Positions 1-10,586 of a DNA stretch of 64,000 bases are shown piece after piece. Location of the stretch: assembly GCA_949825025.1 (NCBI GenBank), contig OX463778.1, positions 32,681,969 through 32,745,968 of the forward strand, in the 5' to 3' direction. The position numbers and the translations under genes were made by a program. The notes under the pieces are model-generated. The model was not told the DNA's origin, made no database searches, and was given only the letters and a program-made list of their open reading frames with translations. The DNA comes from Siphlonurus alternatus. Its lineage: Eukaryota > Arthropoda > Insecta > Ephemeroptera > Siphlonuridae. Within the stretch, counting starts at the first letter, position 1, and each line of letters starts with the position of its first letter.

Positions 1-534
1 TAAAATTAAAAACGAATATATACTATTTTTTATTTTTTCTTCTTAAATTAATTTATATAATGAGCCCAAAATTAAGGTGTTACGTATAATAATTAAATGA
101 AAAATAAATTAATTTAATTAATTAAATTGCATGCATGGTCCTTGAATTAATTTATTTGTGAGGTATCATGCAATTCTTGTTGTTGTTATAAATGTTAAAT
201 ACTTCCTGCGAAGTTTGTAAAAAAAAATAATAAATAAAATGTTTCTTATGATATATTGTATAGTTTGTACAAAAAAAGATATTTGATATTGAAATATTAA
301 AGACGAAATGCAAATAAAAAAAAATAATTTTTAATTTTTTCAAATTGCATGAATCGACCTATATCGCCTATATATATTTATAATTTATTGACGTTGCATT
401 AATAGTTTTAGTACATTATATCGTTGCATAAAATAATTAATATCAGGCATCGCTTAATCATATATTACAATTACAATATAATCTGCTCGCTGCAATAAGG
501 GTCTCTGATATATACCATTGAAAAATACGACGTA
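1..534. other. AT-rich flank, no gene seen
   Basis: Very AT-rich sequence outside the inverted duplication. No open frame of coding character, splice-bounded exon or terminal repeat is visible. The left end of the long inverted-repeat arm starts at about 535, where homology to the complement of 17996 begins. Confidence 0.6.
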
Positions 535-808
535 GAAGTTATATAATTATGTATAACTTATATAAAACGTTCAACAGAGTTGTGGGGGCCTGGGTGCGAG
601 GCTAGCGCATTGCACTAGTAATTCATTAATACCTAATTAATGAGTTATTGTTCGGCGTTCTAGTGCATTGAATGATGTTGTTCAATGCATAATGCATCGA
701 TTTTACACTATTATAACACTTAGAAGTTTAAATTGACGTAGAAAACTGAAGTATAAAAAATGTCATCAATACAAGTATTTTCGTTAATTAAAGTCAAATT
801 TTTACCTC

Positions 809-2160
809 GAAGGACACCAGATTGGTAAATATTACAAAACGGAACTGATAGAAGGGCAAATAAAATATACTATGCCGAAATTTCATAACGTCCGGACTCG
901 AAATTAAGGGGTGGCAATTTTTTAAAAATGACGCTTCAGGTGTCACGCAAATTTAATTATTCAATAAAAAAGCATCAAAAACCAATACAATGACGTCTAA
1001 AACTTTACCATATCATAAAAAACGATGTTATTTGTAATTAGAATCAGTTTACTTTCTCTAATTCATATAATTTTAATTTATATAAAGAAAAACAATTTTA
1101 GTACATGCTCCGCAATTCTGGGATAATTACCTAATTTTGGCAATGAAGGACACCGAGTTGCAAATTAATTTTTTGGTAATAAATGCAAGTAATACTCAGG
1201 ATGCGGTCACCCAATTATGTTAACGTTCAGATAATTAGGGAATTAATTAAAATTCTAATAGCGTCATAACAGGCCAAGCGCACTGCATAGCGCGTTTGGT
1301 ATATTAACGATAAAAAGTCAAGAAGGACAAGGACTGCGTGTCTCAAAATCAATTTGATAATTATTTAGGTATAATAAAATAATTATTTATTGTGTTTGAC
1401 CCCAAATTTAATTTTTTTAGCCCAAAAAGTAATTTTTTTAAATTTTTTGCCCAATTAAGGAAAAATTTTCATACGAAGGACACGGGTTCTGCGGTTGATT
1501 TTCACAATATATTATGCATCTGATATGTATGTAAATTGTGCCCAAGTTTTATTACGTTCTGACAAATAGGAAACCAGCGGCTACCGAAACCGTGTTGCAT
1601 TGACGTCACTTGTGCTGCACGGATAATTTTGGTCAATATTTTTTTTCAGACAGTTAGGACAAAGTATTCTCGTAGAAAAAAATTCCACCCATGCTCCATA
1701 AACCCGATGTTAGGATTTATTATATTTTTTCAAGTAAATTTAACGTTACACATATAATTTGGGCTAAAATGTAACTGATGTTATATTCTGCGTGTCTATA
1801 GGTTTTGCTACATATGGACAAATATAGGCTAGAAGGACAACGAGTCTGCAATTTAAATTATTTTCTTTGTATAGACATTTTATCGGCCCTAATTGTTTGT
1901 CTCAGTTGCACGCGTTCAAAGTAATAGGAACCACGTACTTAATTAATTACATCACGCGGCTACAAAGGGTTGCGCAATCTAAAAGCCGTGGCATTACGTG
2001 AAGGACACGGAGATCCGCTTCAAAATTTTACGTGACATTAACTATGAGTTTATACATAATTTTTTGTCATTTTTGCCAAGGGTTGGGACAAATTCAACTA
2101 GGAAATTTGGGCTAAAACACACAAAAAAATTTTTTTTTGTAAAATGTCAGTAGAAAGACA
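809..2160. repeat. Decayed ~168-bp tandem repeat (left arm)
   Basis: The motif GAAGGACA(C/A) recurs at 809, 1145, 1322, 1475, 1832 and 2000, with weaker versions at about 1653 and 2153. Spacings are 336, 177, 153, 178, 179, 168 and 153, i.e. multiples of roughly 168 bp. A second set of related words (CGTTC..ATAGGAA..-like, near 887, 1223, 1554 and 1912) keeps the same period. This looks like an old satellite array of about eight monomers that has diverged strongly. Confidence 0.6.
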
Positions 2161-3346
2161 ATAAGTAGGACATTGTAATTTATTTTTTACATTTCCTTCA
2201 TTATCAGGTTAAACCCCCTCCACCGTTTTAAACGTACAGACAAACCCAAGTCAATTACCGATTTAATTAGTAAATTAATCCCAATTTTACAAAAATGGTT
2301 TATTATGTATCTGATAGATGGCGCTCCAGTCGCGAAAAATTATATTTTCACCGCTTTATTTAAAGTACCTATTTTTCAAAAAACTCACATTTATGCATTA
2401 AATGCAATGATTCAGCTCTTCTAATTAGTAACAAGATAACGTACTAAGTTATTAAGTTCACTTTGAAAACTTGATCTCATTTGTAAAGTGACACATTTAA
2501 GAAAAATCATAGAAATTAACTCTCTGAAGTACAATGCATATTAAGCCTACATGGTAAAATACTTGGCCTTACTTTTTTAATTTTCTAATTTTCTAAGCCT
2601 GCTATTTCATTTTTGTTATCTAATATGTGAAGAATAGTTAAAAAAGTACAAAATGAAATACACTTCAAAACTCTGGTCTAGGAATTACTAAAAGGAGATC
2701 ATTACGCGTTTTTGTCTTGAAGAACTTTCTGCAAGATACAGTCCAGGTTGAAATGATTCGTTTCAAAAACTTGAAACTAATTTATTACTAAAGCAATGAC
2801 CAAGAATGTTACATCAAACGATTTCTTATTAAATTCTGTGTGTATTATTTGAGAAGCATTTTTGTTGACACTTCGTCTGTAAAAAGATATTACCGAAAAT
2901 GTTCATCTCGCGATCGAAAGGGTTACCAGAATAGTCGCCATTTTTCCTGACACAGCTGGTTGTTGGACGCGAATGAGCCTAGCCTGTTTTTTTTGAAAAT
3001 GTAGGTGTTTATCTGCACTTCTACGGACAGGAATGTTACAATATCATAAAATATGGAACTTGTAACGTTTGAGTAAATAATCTTTATAAGAATTGTAATG
3101 TTTTTCGTCTAAAAGTGAGCTAGCGAAGTTCATATGGTATGCTACTGTACATAGCTACATACCGCTGTGTGACACAAGGTAAAGTTTACTTAATTATTAT
3201 TTATTTATTTTTATTTATTTTGTTATAATTAATCAAATAAAAATACAAGGTCAAACTACTCAAACATCATCCTCCCTCCTTCATTGATTTTTCTTGTACT
3301 GTGTGCATATATTTATACCTTTGTATTAAATGTGACTGCTTTATAA

Positions 3347-3395
3347 TTTGAACATCCTATTAGCTCTAATAATTAGAGCTAATAGGATGTTCAAA
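3347..3395. repeat. Perfect 49-bp hairpin
   Basis: Two 24-bp perfect inverted halves are separated by a single A at 3371. The core reads through CTATTAGCTCTAAT and its complement. It is mirrored in the right arm at about 15127-15175, still perfect. No poly-T tract or gene end is nearby, so it is not an evident terminator. Confidence 0.9.
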
Positions 3396-3839
3396 ACTCT
3401 AATAACCCAATAACTATGCATACGTACTGTATGCACATCATACCGGTATATATGCATATATATATATTTATATATATATAATATATATATATACATACAT
3501 ACATACATAAAATATAATGAATATATTTTATATGGATACTGTATGCATATATGCATACTACCTTCAATGCATCAAAATTAAGTGGGATTGTTTTAGAAAA
3601 CTAAGCTATTGCAGAGATATTTATAAAATTAGTGTATTTCTCTAGCTATATTTCTCATACATTAAAAAATATATATTTTATACAATTTACTCCATGGTTT
3701 TTGTTACTGCGTGTATATTGTTTGTTTACTTTCTGTTTATTATTTGTTTCTTATGTTCAACAATTTGACACTGTGTAAAAGTTTACATTTAAATAAGGAA
3801 GCTACGTTACTGATGTCACCCGGCCTGATTGTGCCGCAG

Positions 3840-4840
3840 GTAGAGAAGATGAAGTGCCAGCTTCCCCCCTCCACTAAGTTTGGCAAGCCAGGTCGCGATG
3901 AGCGCACCAGCCTTGACTCGGACGACTCTAGGATCTGCGGCTCTGAGACGAGCACCGACACCAGAGAGGCGGGGACAGACAGTTTCAAAGGCAGTGCCAA
4001 GACCCTCGCTGTAGTGGATCCCAAGGTGAGAGGACCACTTTAGGAGGGAAAGAGGGGGTATTTTGAAGTAAAATAAGAAACTTCATTGATATGATGCACC
4101 CATAAATTAAAAACATTAAAAGAACAATTACATCAAAACATTGTTGTTTTACAATCAGTGCTAATATAATATATATCTTTAGTGTCGCAGGCTACAACCA
4201 GCTGGAGGCGCTGCAGCAGGCGTCGCCACAGCAGCTGGCTGAGCTGACTGGCCAATGGTGTGTTTGTGCCTCAGTACCATGACCCGGACGCAGAGTACCA
4301 TTCTCTGGATCACCCTGGGGCCAACGGACACTCCACACACCCCTCCCCCTACCACCACCTTGAGAGCTCACCAGAGTTCTACTCCAGCGAACCAGGAGCC
4401 CTGCTGGAGCACACTTATCAACCACATTATCCCAAGAGCTACAGCAGCAGAGGTGAGTTTCAGTCACTGTAGTTGCACATTTTGAAATTGAAATTAAAAA
4501 AGTGTTAGGTAATATCCTTAGTAATATTTTATTATTACTTGCTCCATCCTAATTTGCAAGTTCCGAAATATCTTGTTGAAACTTAATATTTACTACTGTA
4601 TAGCCTGTGTATTAACCTAAAATAGTGTTGATAAAATTATTAGCCCTTTATGTTTGTTGCAAATGATATTCTAATTAAGTTTCAGTGTTTTTAATTTCTA
4701 TACATTGTTTCAGGTCGCTATAGTCCCCCACATGATGCCTATAGTGACCCCTATGGTAGACCCACACTGCGACACTTCCCGCTTCCAGACAGTGCCTAGC
4801 AGCGTGCACTCTGGGGGTGGTGGGGGCGATCACTGGGCAT
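3840..4840 (+). pseudogene. Partial copy of ETS1/Pointed-like gene (left arm)
   Basis: This is the duplicated 5' part of the minus-strand gene at 12504-14682. Exon-like blocks are 3840-4025, 4191-4452 and 4714-4840, each with AG acceptors and GTGAG donors like the other copy. The third block is cut at 4840, in the codons for a Gly-rich stretch followed by DHWA, and continues directly into AT-rich DNA and a foldback element. The ETS DNA-binding domain is absent. It shares the reading-frame breaks of the other copy, including a phase-correct TAG at 4797-4799, so those breaks are older than the duplication. It cannot encode a DNA-binding protein. Confidence 0.8.
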
Positions 4841-5187
4841 ATATATTTTTTATATATAATATATATTTTTTATATATAAAATTTTTTAAAATGTTCTCCT
4901 CTACATCCCCTATCAGTATAGGTGAAATATCAGGTATACAAAAACGAGTTAGTTTTCGAGTAATTAATTTTTTAAGTTCTCTAATTTAACATGGAGAAAT
5001 GGAACTTCCATGTTAAATTAGCCAACTTTAAAAAAAATTAACTCGAAAACTAGCTCGTTTTTATATACCTGATATTTTACCTACTGATAGGGGATGTAGA
5101 GGAGAACATTTTAAATTTTTTTCATAATTTTTATGAATGTGATTTTTTTAGCATTGGGCCAGCTGATCCGTGTTATCTCTATCTTAA
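4841..5187. mobile_element. TTAA foldback element, family B, copy 1 (5' truncated)
   Basis: From about 4879 the sequence is a near-perfect palindrome with a short loop containing ACATGGAGAAATGGAAC. It ends in a GATCCGTGTTATCTCTA segment followed by TTAA at 5184-5187. The left terminus seen in the complete copy at 7788-8162 is missing and is replaced by an AT-rich run (4841-4878) that abuts the truncated ETS-gene exon. The element therefore sits exactly on the inner breakpoint of the inverted duplication. Confidence 0.75.
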
Positions 5188-5284
5188 TTTCCTGTGACAA
5201 ACATTCTCTGAGCTTACTCAGCCCCACAGTGAATGGTGCTAGCGGACGCTTCTTGGGGACACATTATATAGAGGATATATAGAG

Positions 5285-5632
5285 CTGATTTCTGTTTATG
5301 TTTACGTGAGGCGGGAGAGGGGTTTCCCTATAATAATACATTGCGAAGGAGGCGAGGAGGGAGGTAAAAGAGAAAGTTTTGGCAGGCCAAATTATACAGT
5401 GAGCATAGGCAAAATGACGAAAAAAAATTATAAAAAATACTTTTAACGTTGTTTTGGCGGTGAGATTTTTTTTTATGAGTTCTATCGTGTACTGTTAAAG
5501 TATTATTGAAGTACTTAAACTTGATTTATTTTATTAAGTTAAGTAAAAAATTATTGCACACTTTGTTTATATATGCTAGTCCGTGCATTCTGGCCCTCCT
5601 TGCGTGACGTCAGCGCAATCCCTTCTATAGAG
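5285..5632. other. Insertion/deletion segment between duplicated units
   Basis: This 348-bp stretch is present in unit 1 and absent from unit 2, where the flanks are directly joined. TATAGAG occurs at both edges in unit 1 and once in unit 2. That fits either an insertion with a 7-bp target duplication or a microhomology-mediated deletion from unit 2. No terminal inverted repeats are visible. It contains a TGACGTCA palindrome at 5605-5612. Confidence 0.6.
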
Positions 5633-5758
5633 GGTGCAAATGTACCTGACCACCAAGATTTATTATTTTTTTGCCAAGCTGTCTGAAAGAGATAGAAAAT
5701 AATAAATCGTTCAGATTATAATTAAAAATTGTACTAATATCCAAGAAGTTTTATTCAG

Positions 5759-6664
5759 TTAAGGGTAAGGTAACGCCACCAATGTTAAAAAAAATCCCTC
5801 TCACAAAAATTCTGAAAAAAATTTAAAATGTTCTCCTCTATACCCCCTATCAGTACCTAAAATATCAGGTATACAAATTAGTGTTGTAAAAAACGAAAGG
5901 AACTTCTGATGAGTGAACTTTCACAAGTTCACTTCGCGAACATTACAAAGTTCGCGAACATGTAAAAAACCGGGAACGTTTGAATTCTGTACAAAAGTAC
6001 ACTTAATTCGATATTCAGCAAACTAAACAGCAAGATGTTCACATTTAATGACAATTAACTTCATGAAAGCAAGTTAAAGATATAAATTGAATAAATTTAC
6101 CCTCGCAAAAAAGTAATTATTTTTTTTGTCCTGTCATAGCCTCTGGGAGTTAAAATATACATTTAGTATCGTGTCCTTTCATTTTTGGCAACCAAAATAG
6201 TAGTAATAGTTACAAATAAGGTGTTTTAATTCAAATTTCTATTTAATTTTAACTTTTTATTTAAGAACACAGATGTAACCAATCAGAACGCTGAAATTTA
6301 CGCGGGATTTTTGAATTAGGTTTCACAAGTTCGCGAACGAACATTGCATGAGTGAACTTTATATGTTCGCGAGCGAACTTCTTGAATGTTCGCAGTGAAC
6401 TTTCACTTTTTTACAACACTAATACAAATACGATCTAGTTTTTGAGTTATAAAATTTTAAAGTTGACTACTTTAACATGGAGAAATGAAACTCCCATGTT
6501 AAATTGGTCAACTTTAAAAATTCATAACTCAAAAACTAGATCGTATTTGTATACCTGATATTTTAGCTACTGATAGGGGGTGTAGAGGAGAACATTTTAA
6601 ATTTTTTTCAGAATTTTTGTGAGAGGGATTTTTTTTAACATTGGTGGCGTTACCTTACCCTTAA
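5759..6664. mobile_element. TTAA foldback element, family A, with nested insertion
   Basis: Bounded by TTAA at 5759-5762 and 6661-6664, with inverted termini GGGTAAGGTAACGCCACC. The paralogous unit at 8379-8382 has one TTAA at the same place, with identical flanks and no element, so this is a documented insertion with a TTAA target duplication. The body is a long palindrome with a short loop, interrupted by the hAT-like element at 5879-6421. No transposase is encoded; the element is non-autonomous. Confidence 0.92.
5879..6421. mobile_element. hAT-like MITE nested in family A element
   Basis: A 543-bp element with inverted termini TAGTGTTGTAAAAAA, flanked by the exact 8-bp direct repeat ATACAAAT (5871-5878 and 6422-6429). 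The uninterrupted family A copy near 24715 has a single ATACAAAT at this point, which confirms the insertion. Palindromic GTTCGCGAAC-type words recur near both ends (about 5930-5960 and 6325-6400) and may be transposase-binding repeats. Eight-bp duplications and TAG..CTA ends fit the hAT superfamily. No coding frame remains. Confidence 0.9.
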
Positions 6665-7445
6665 AGAGTTTGCATAGAAAGTAATATATAATGTCCGAAA
6701 AAGTCCTATCTGAAAATGTCGTTTAATTTTTAAAGATCAAAAACATAATATAATATTTTGTTAATTTTCATTTTATTGCTACATATTAAATTTGAATTTC
6801 TAATCTGCATTCCATTTTTAATGTTTAATTAATATCTTTTATATACGCGGTAACTATGTAAAATTGTTTTGTTTTTTGTTTTGTACTAACTTTTAATAAC
6901 TATACTGACATGAACTTGATGTATGCTTTTTAATGCAATCAACAAAAGTTTATAAATATTAAATAATTACACAAATCAATAATTAATTAAACATTTAAAT
7001 GTCTATAATGATTATATGTGTTTAAATATATGTTCAAACAGAGTGGATAATAAAAAGTTAAAAAATCCATCAATAGCTATATATTATAAATGTTAAAAGT
7101 AATCTGTTACAGCTTTGTACTATACTGATGAATGTTTTTTTTTTTTATATATATAGAAAATCATCTTTTGGAGAGCTGAAGGAGCATCAGCACGGACCAA
7201 TGGAGGACGATGCAGAGGATCATGTTGGTGCCGCTTCCGCTCATGCTGATTTTTCGTAAGTAAAATCATCTCTATTTTGTTCTGATGGGTTCCGTGTTGC
7301 GTGTATTATACTTATAATATAGAAGTAGGGATCGAATTGAACTTTCTACCGTATATAACTAATTTTAGTTTCGCTTTATCTGGTGTAGAGGCACGTACTG
7401 TGCAGTTTGCATTCATTAAAATTGAATAATTAAATTAATCATATA

Positions 7446-7448
7446 TAT

Positions 7449-7497
<49 letters not shown>
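7446..7497. repeat. (TA)n microsatellite
   Basis: About 26 uninterrupted TA units. Confidence 0.95.
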
Positions 7498-7503
<6 letters not shown>

Positions 7504-7787
7504 TATAATACTATAATATATTTATTATATATTTCCCCAATTCCTCCATTGCACGATAATTGACTGAAATAACTTTTATTACTGCAATGATTATTTAAAA
7601 ATAGTTACGGTGCTATAAAGAAAATTAATTACGATGAAATTGCAAGTATAAATTTTTGGTATAATACAAGTACCTGCTAGCTAACTAGGCGTTTGCATCA
7701 TGCATTAGTTGTTAATTATTTTTGAATTGCAATAAGTGAAAAAAGAAAAAAAGATGATTCGTCTTAATTTTTTATCATTTCATAATA

Positions 7788-8162
7788 TTAAGGTAGAGAT
7801 AATACGGATCAGCTGGCCCAATGCTAAAAAAATACCATTCATAAAAATTATTAAAAAAATTTAAAATGTTCTCCTCTACATCCCCTATCAGTATAGGTGA
7901 AATATCAGGTATACAAAAACGAGTTAGTTTTCGAGTAATTAATTTTTTAAGTTCTCTAATTTAACATGGAGAAATGGAACTTCCATGTTAAATTAGCCAA
8001 CTTTAAAAATAATTAACTCGAAAACTAGCTCGTTTTTATATACCTGATATTTTACCTACTGATAGGGGATGTAGAGGAGAACATTTTAAATTTTTTTCAT
8101 AATTTTTATGAATGTGATTTTTTTAGCATTGGGCCAGCTGATCCGTGTTATCTCTACCTTAA
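7788..8162. mobile_element. TTAA foldback element, family B, copy 2 (complete)
   Basis: A 375-bp palindromic element with TTAA at 7788-7791 and 8159-8162 and termini GGTAGAGATAA(C/T)ACGGATCAGC. The inner part (AAAATGTTCTCCTCTACA, then CCCCTATCAGTA) is shared with family A, so A and B are subfamilies. Non-autonomous. Confidence 0.9.
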
Positions 8163-8932
8163 TTTCCTGTGACAAACATTCTCTGAGCTTACTCAGCCCC
8201 ACAGTGAATGGTGCTAGCGGACGCTTCTTGGGGACACATTATATAGAGGATATATAGAGGGTGCAAATGTACCAGACCACCAAGATTTATGATTTTTTGC
8301 CAAGCTGTCTGAAAGAGATAGAAAATAATAAATCGTTCAGATTAAAAATTGTACTAATATCCAAGAAGTTTTATTCAGTTAAAGAGTTTGCATAGAAAGT
8401 AATATATAATGTCCGAAAAAGTCCTATCTGCGTGAAAATGTCGTTTAATTTTTAAAGATCAAAAACATAATATAATATTTTGTTAATTTTCATTTTATTG
8501 CTACATATTAAATTTGAATTTCTAATCTGCATTCCATTTTTAATGTTGAATATCTTTTATATACGCGGTAACTATGTAAAATTGTTCTTTTTTTTTTTTG
8601 TACTAACATTTAATAAATATACTGACATGAACTTGATGTATGCTTTTTAATGCAATCAACAAAAGTTTAAAAATATTAAATAATATAAATATTTTTTATA
8701 AATAAATAAATTAATAATAAATTAATTAATAATTAATTAATAAATAAATTATTTATTAAATAAATAATAATTAATTATTTAAATGCCTATAATGATTATA
8801 TGTGTTTAAATATGTTCAAACAGAGTGGATAATAAAAAGTTAAAAAATCCATCAATAGCTTTATATTATAAATGTTAAGCGTAATCTGTTACAGCTTTGT
8901 ACTATACTGATGAATGTGTATTTTTTATATAG

Positions 8933-9410
8933 AAAATCATCCTTTGGAGAGCTGAAGGAGCATCAGCACGGACCAATGGAGGACGATGCAGAGGATCATG
9001 TTGGTGCCGCTTCCGCTCATGCTGACCTTAAAGAAGGGGAAGTCAAGGAGGAGGAAGAAGGGAAGAGGGAGGATCAGGAGGTGGGGGAGGCCAGGGAGGA
9101 GTTGGGGGAGGCCAGGGAGGAGTTGGGGGAGGAGGTGAGGGAGGCCAGGGAGGAGATGGGGGAAGCCGGGGAGGAGGTGGGGGAAGAGGTGATGGAGGAT
9201 TGGGAGGCCAGGGAGCTAAAGAGAATGCAGATAAGAAACATCAAGGCTAAAGATCAACCAGATTATTTGACTAGGGAACAGTATAAAGACACCATGATGT
9301 ACTTAGGGTGGTGGCAATCAGATTCTCCAGAACTTCAGGAGAAATTAAACCTTGAAATGGAGAAAATTTTGGACGAAATGTATGGTCCAAAAGAGGAAAA
9401 TTTTGATTAA
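8933..9410 (+). CDS. Terminal exon of an unrecognised Glu-rich protein
   Basis: An AG acceptor at 8931-8932 follows a T-rich stretch and opens a frame that stays open to TAA at 9408-9410. It encodes about 158 residues. An in-frame ATG at 8910 lies in the part that differs in length between the two duplicated copies, so it is probably intronic. Three parts are visible: a short start (SSFGELKEHQHG); about 75 residues of degenerate EE(L/V)GEAREE-type acidic repeats; and a non-repetitive tail (QPDYLTREQYKDTMMYLGWW, then LDEMYGPKEENFD) that looks like real coding sequence. I do not recognise the family. A shorter duplicate at about 7157-7255 shares the first 30 codons and then stops. No upstream exon was found, so this may be a fragment. 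Confidence 0.4.
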
Positions 9411-9454
9411 CTTAAGAACTTCGCTTAATTTTTGACTTAATAATAACTTAATAA

Positions 9455-9772
9455 CTTTGCTCTTTGGTGTAGTGGTTAGTACACTTGGCTCTCGTCCGAG
9501 AGGTCCCCGGTTCAAATCCCGAATACGGCAGACTTTTCGCGACTTGGAATGGGTGTGACTGGCTTCTAGATGAAAGAGTTGGTAGGAGGAAGGCAGCTTG
9601 CGGTTGTCTAAACTCCGCTGGGGTGATTAAGACCGCGGAATGTTGTGCAAACAACATACGTGCCCCGCTAAGAAACGGTACTTAACTGTCTGGCGTGCAG
9701 ACTGGGTATTAGGAGCCCCAGAGAGCACTGTGAACAATGTTGAAAAGCAAGTTCCGCCATTGGTAACCAACC
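9455..9772 (+). mobile_element. tRNA-Glu-derived SINE
   Basis: A 318-bp element flanked by the exact 10-bp direct repeat AACTTAATAA (9445-9454 and 9773-9782). Its head is tRNA-like: box A TGGTGTAGTGG, an anticodon arm CTTGG/CCGAG around a seven-base loop with CTC (Glu), and box B GGTTCAAATCC. The remaining ~240 bp is an unrelated body ending GGTAACCAACC without a poly-A tail. It lies 44 bp after the stop codon of the Glu-rich frame. Only one copy is in this window. Confidence 0.85.
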
Positions 9773-9782
9773 AACTTAATAA

Positions 9783-10127
9783 TGAGTGCGATAACAGAAA
9801 ATTTCTTAACGCACATCATTATTGTTTGATTTAAACTTCTATTGCATACAAAATAACTGTAAACTGCAATGCACACCACAATAATTTATGTGAAATAAAT
9901 AATTATATATTGCAAACTGTATTCTGTTTGAAACCACACTTTATAATGTATAAATATACACATCACCAAAATTCACATTCACAGTTCACAACATTGATTT
10001 TTTCATAGCAATTTGTTTTCTCTTTTTTTAAAAAGTGAAAGTATTATAAACATTTTTCTGCTGTGTATATGCATATAATATAAAGTACAGGTAATTTTAT
10101 TCCCTTAAAACATATATAACCAAAAAG

Positions 10128-10176
<49 letters not shown>

Positions 10177-10554
10177 TATAATATCAGCTCTGTAATATAA
10201 AAATAAAATTAGTTTTGATAGAATTTTTTACTTCTATAAAACTTCTATTTGTAATATTGAAAAATAGCCAATAATTAATATAAGAGTATTCACAATTTTT
10301 TTTCATTCATTTATAATTTTTACACATTTCAAAAGTCAAAATGTCTGCAATTAACAGAAAGAAGACAAACTTTTTTAATTTATTAATTTACTTAATAAAA
10401 TTTCTTTACACTATGGAAACATAAGTTATAAAGTTAAAAGCCATAATGTGAGTTATAATTTAATATTATGATAAAAAGCATACACGTACCTATATACTTG
10501 AAAAAATATAAAACATATAATTGCTTACTTAATATGAATTATTGTTGTATGTAT

Positions 10555-10586
<32 letters not shown>

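Larger units (their letters stand above)
535..4840 (+). repeat. Left arm of 4.3 kb inverted duplication
   Basis: This arm is the reverse complement of 13682-17996. Paired positions sum to 18531 at the outer end and 18522 at the inner end, so the arms differ in length by only about 9 bp, mostly in the AT microsatellite near 3450-3500. I saw only a few substitutions by eye (for example near 2713 and 3608). The arm contains a decayed tandem repeat, a perfect 49-bp hairpin and two and a half exons of an ETS-factor gene, and it stops inside the third exon. Such similarity in non-coding DNA implies recent duplication, ongoing gene conversion, or an assembly artefact. Confidence 0.93.
4879..9026 (+). 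repeat. Direct tandem duplication, two units
   Basis: The unit starting near 4879 is repeated in the same orientation from about 7866. Matching blocks are 4879-5284 with about 7866-8258, 5633-5760 with about 8259-8380, and 6663-7250 with about 8381-9026. Unit 1 has two extra segments: 5285-5632, and the TTAA element at 5759-6664. Both units end in the same exon-like sequence (SSFGELKEHQHG), at about 7157 and 8935. Only unit 2 continues into the longer Glu-rich reading frame. Confidence 0.8.

Noticed and set aside
3711..4043. 110-codon frame as a gene start (and its mirror at 14479-14811)
   Set aside because: The part before 3840 is intronic; the real block starts at an AG acceptor. The ATG there is accidental.
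9459..9530. Functional tRNA-Glu(CTC) gene
   Set aside because: Boxes A and B and the anticodon arm are good, but the T-stem has mismatches and the acceptor stem does not close. The unit lies inside a longer element with a target duplication, so it is the head of a SINE.
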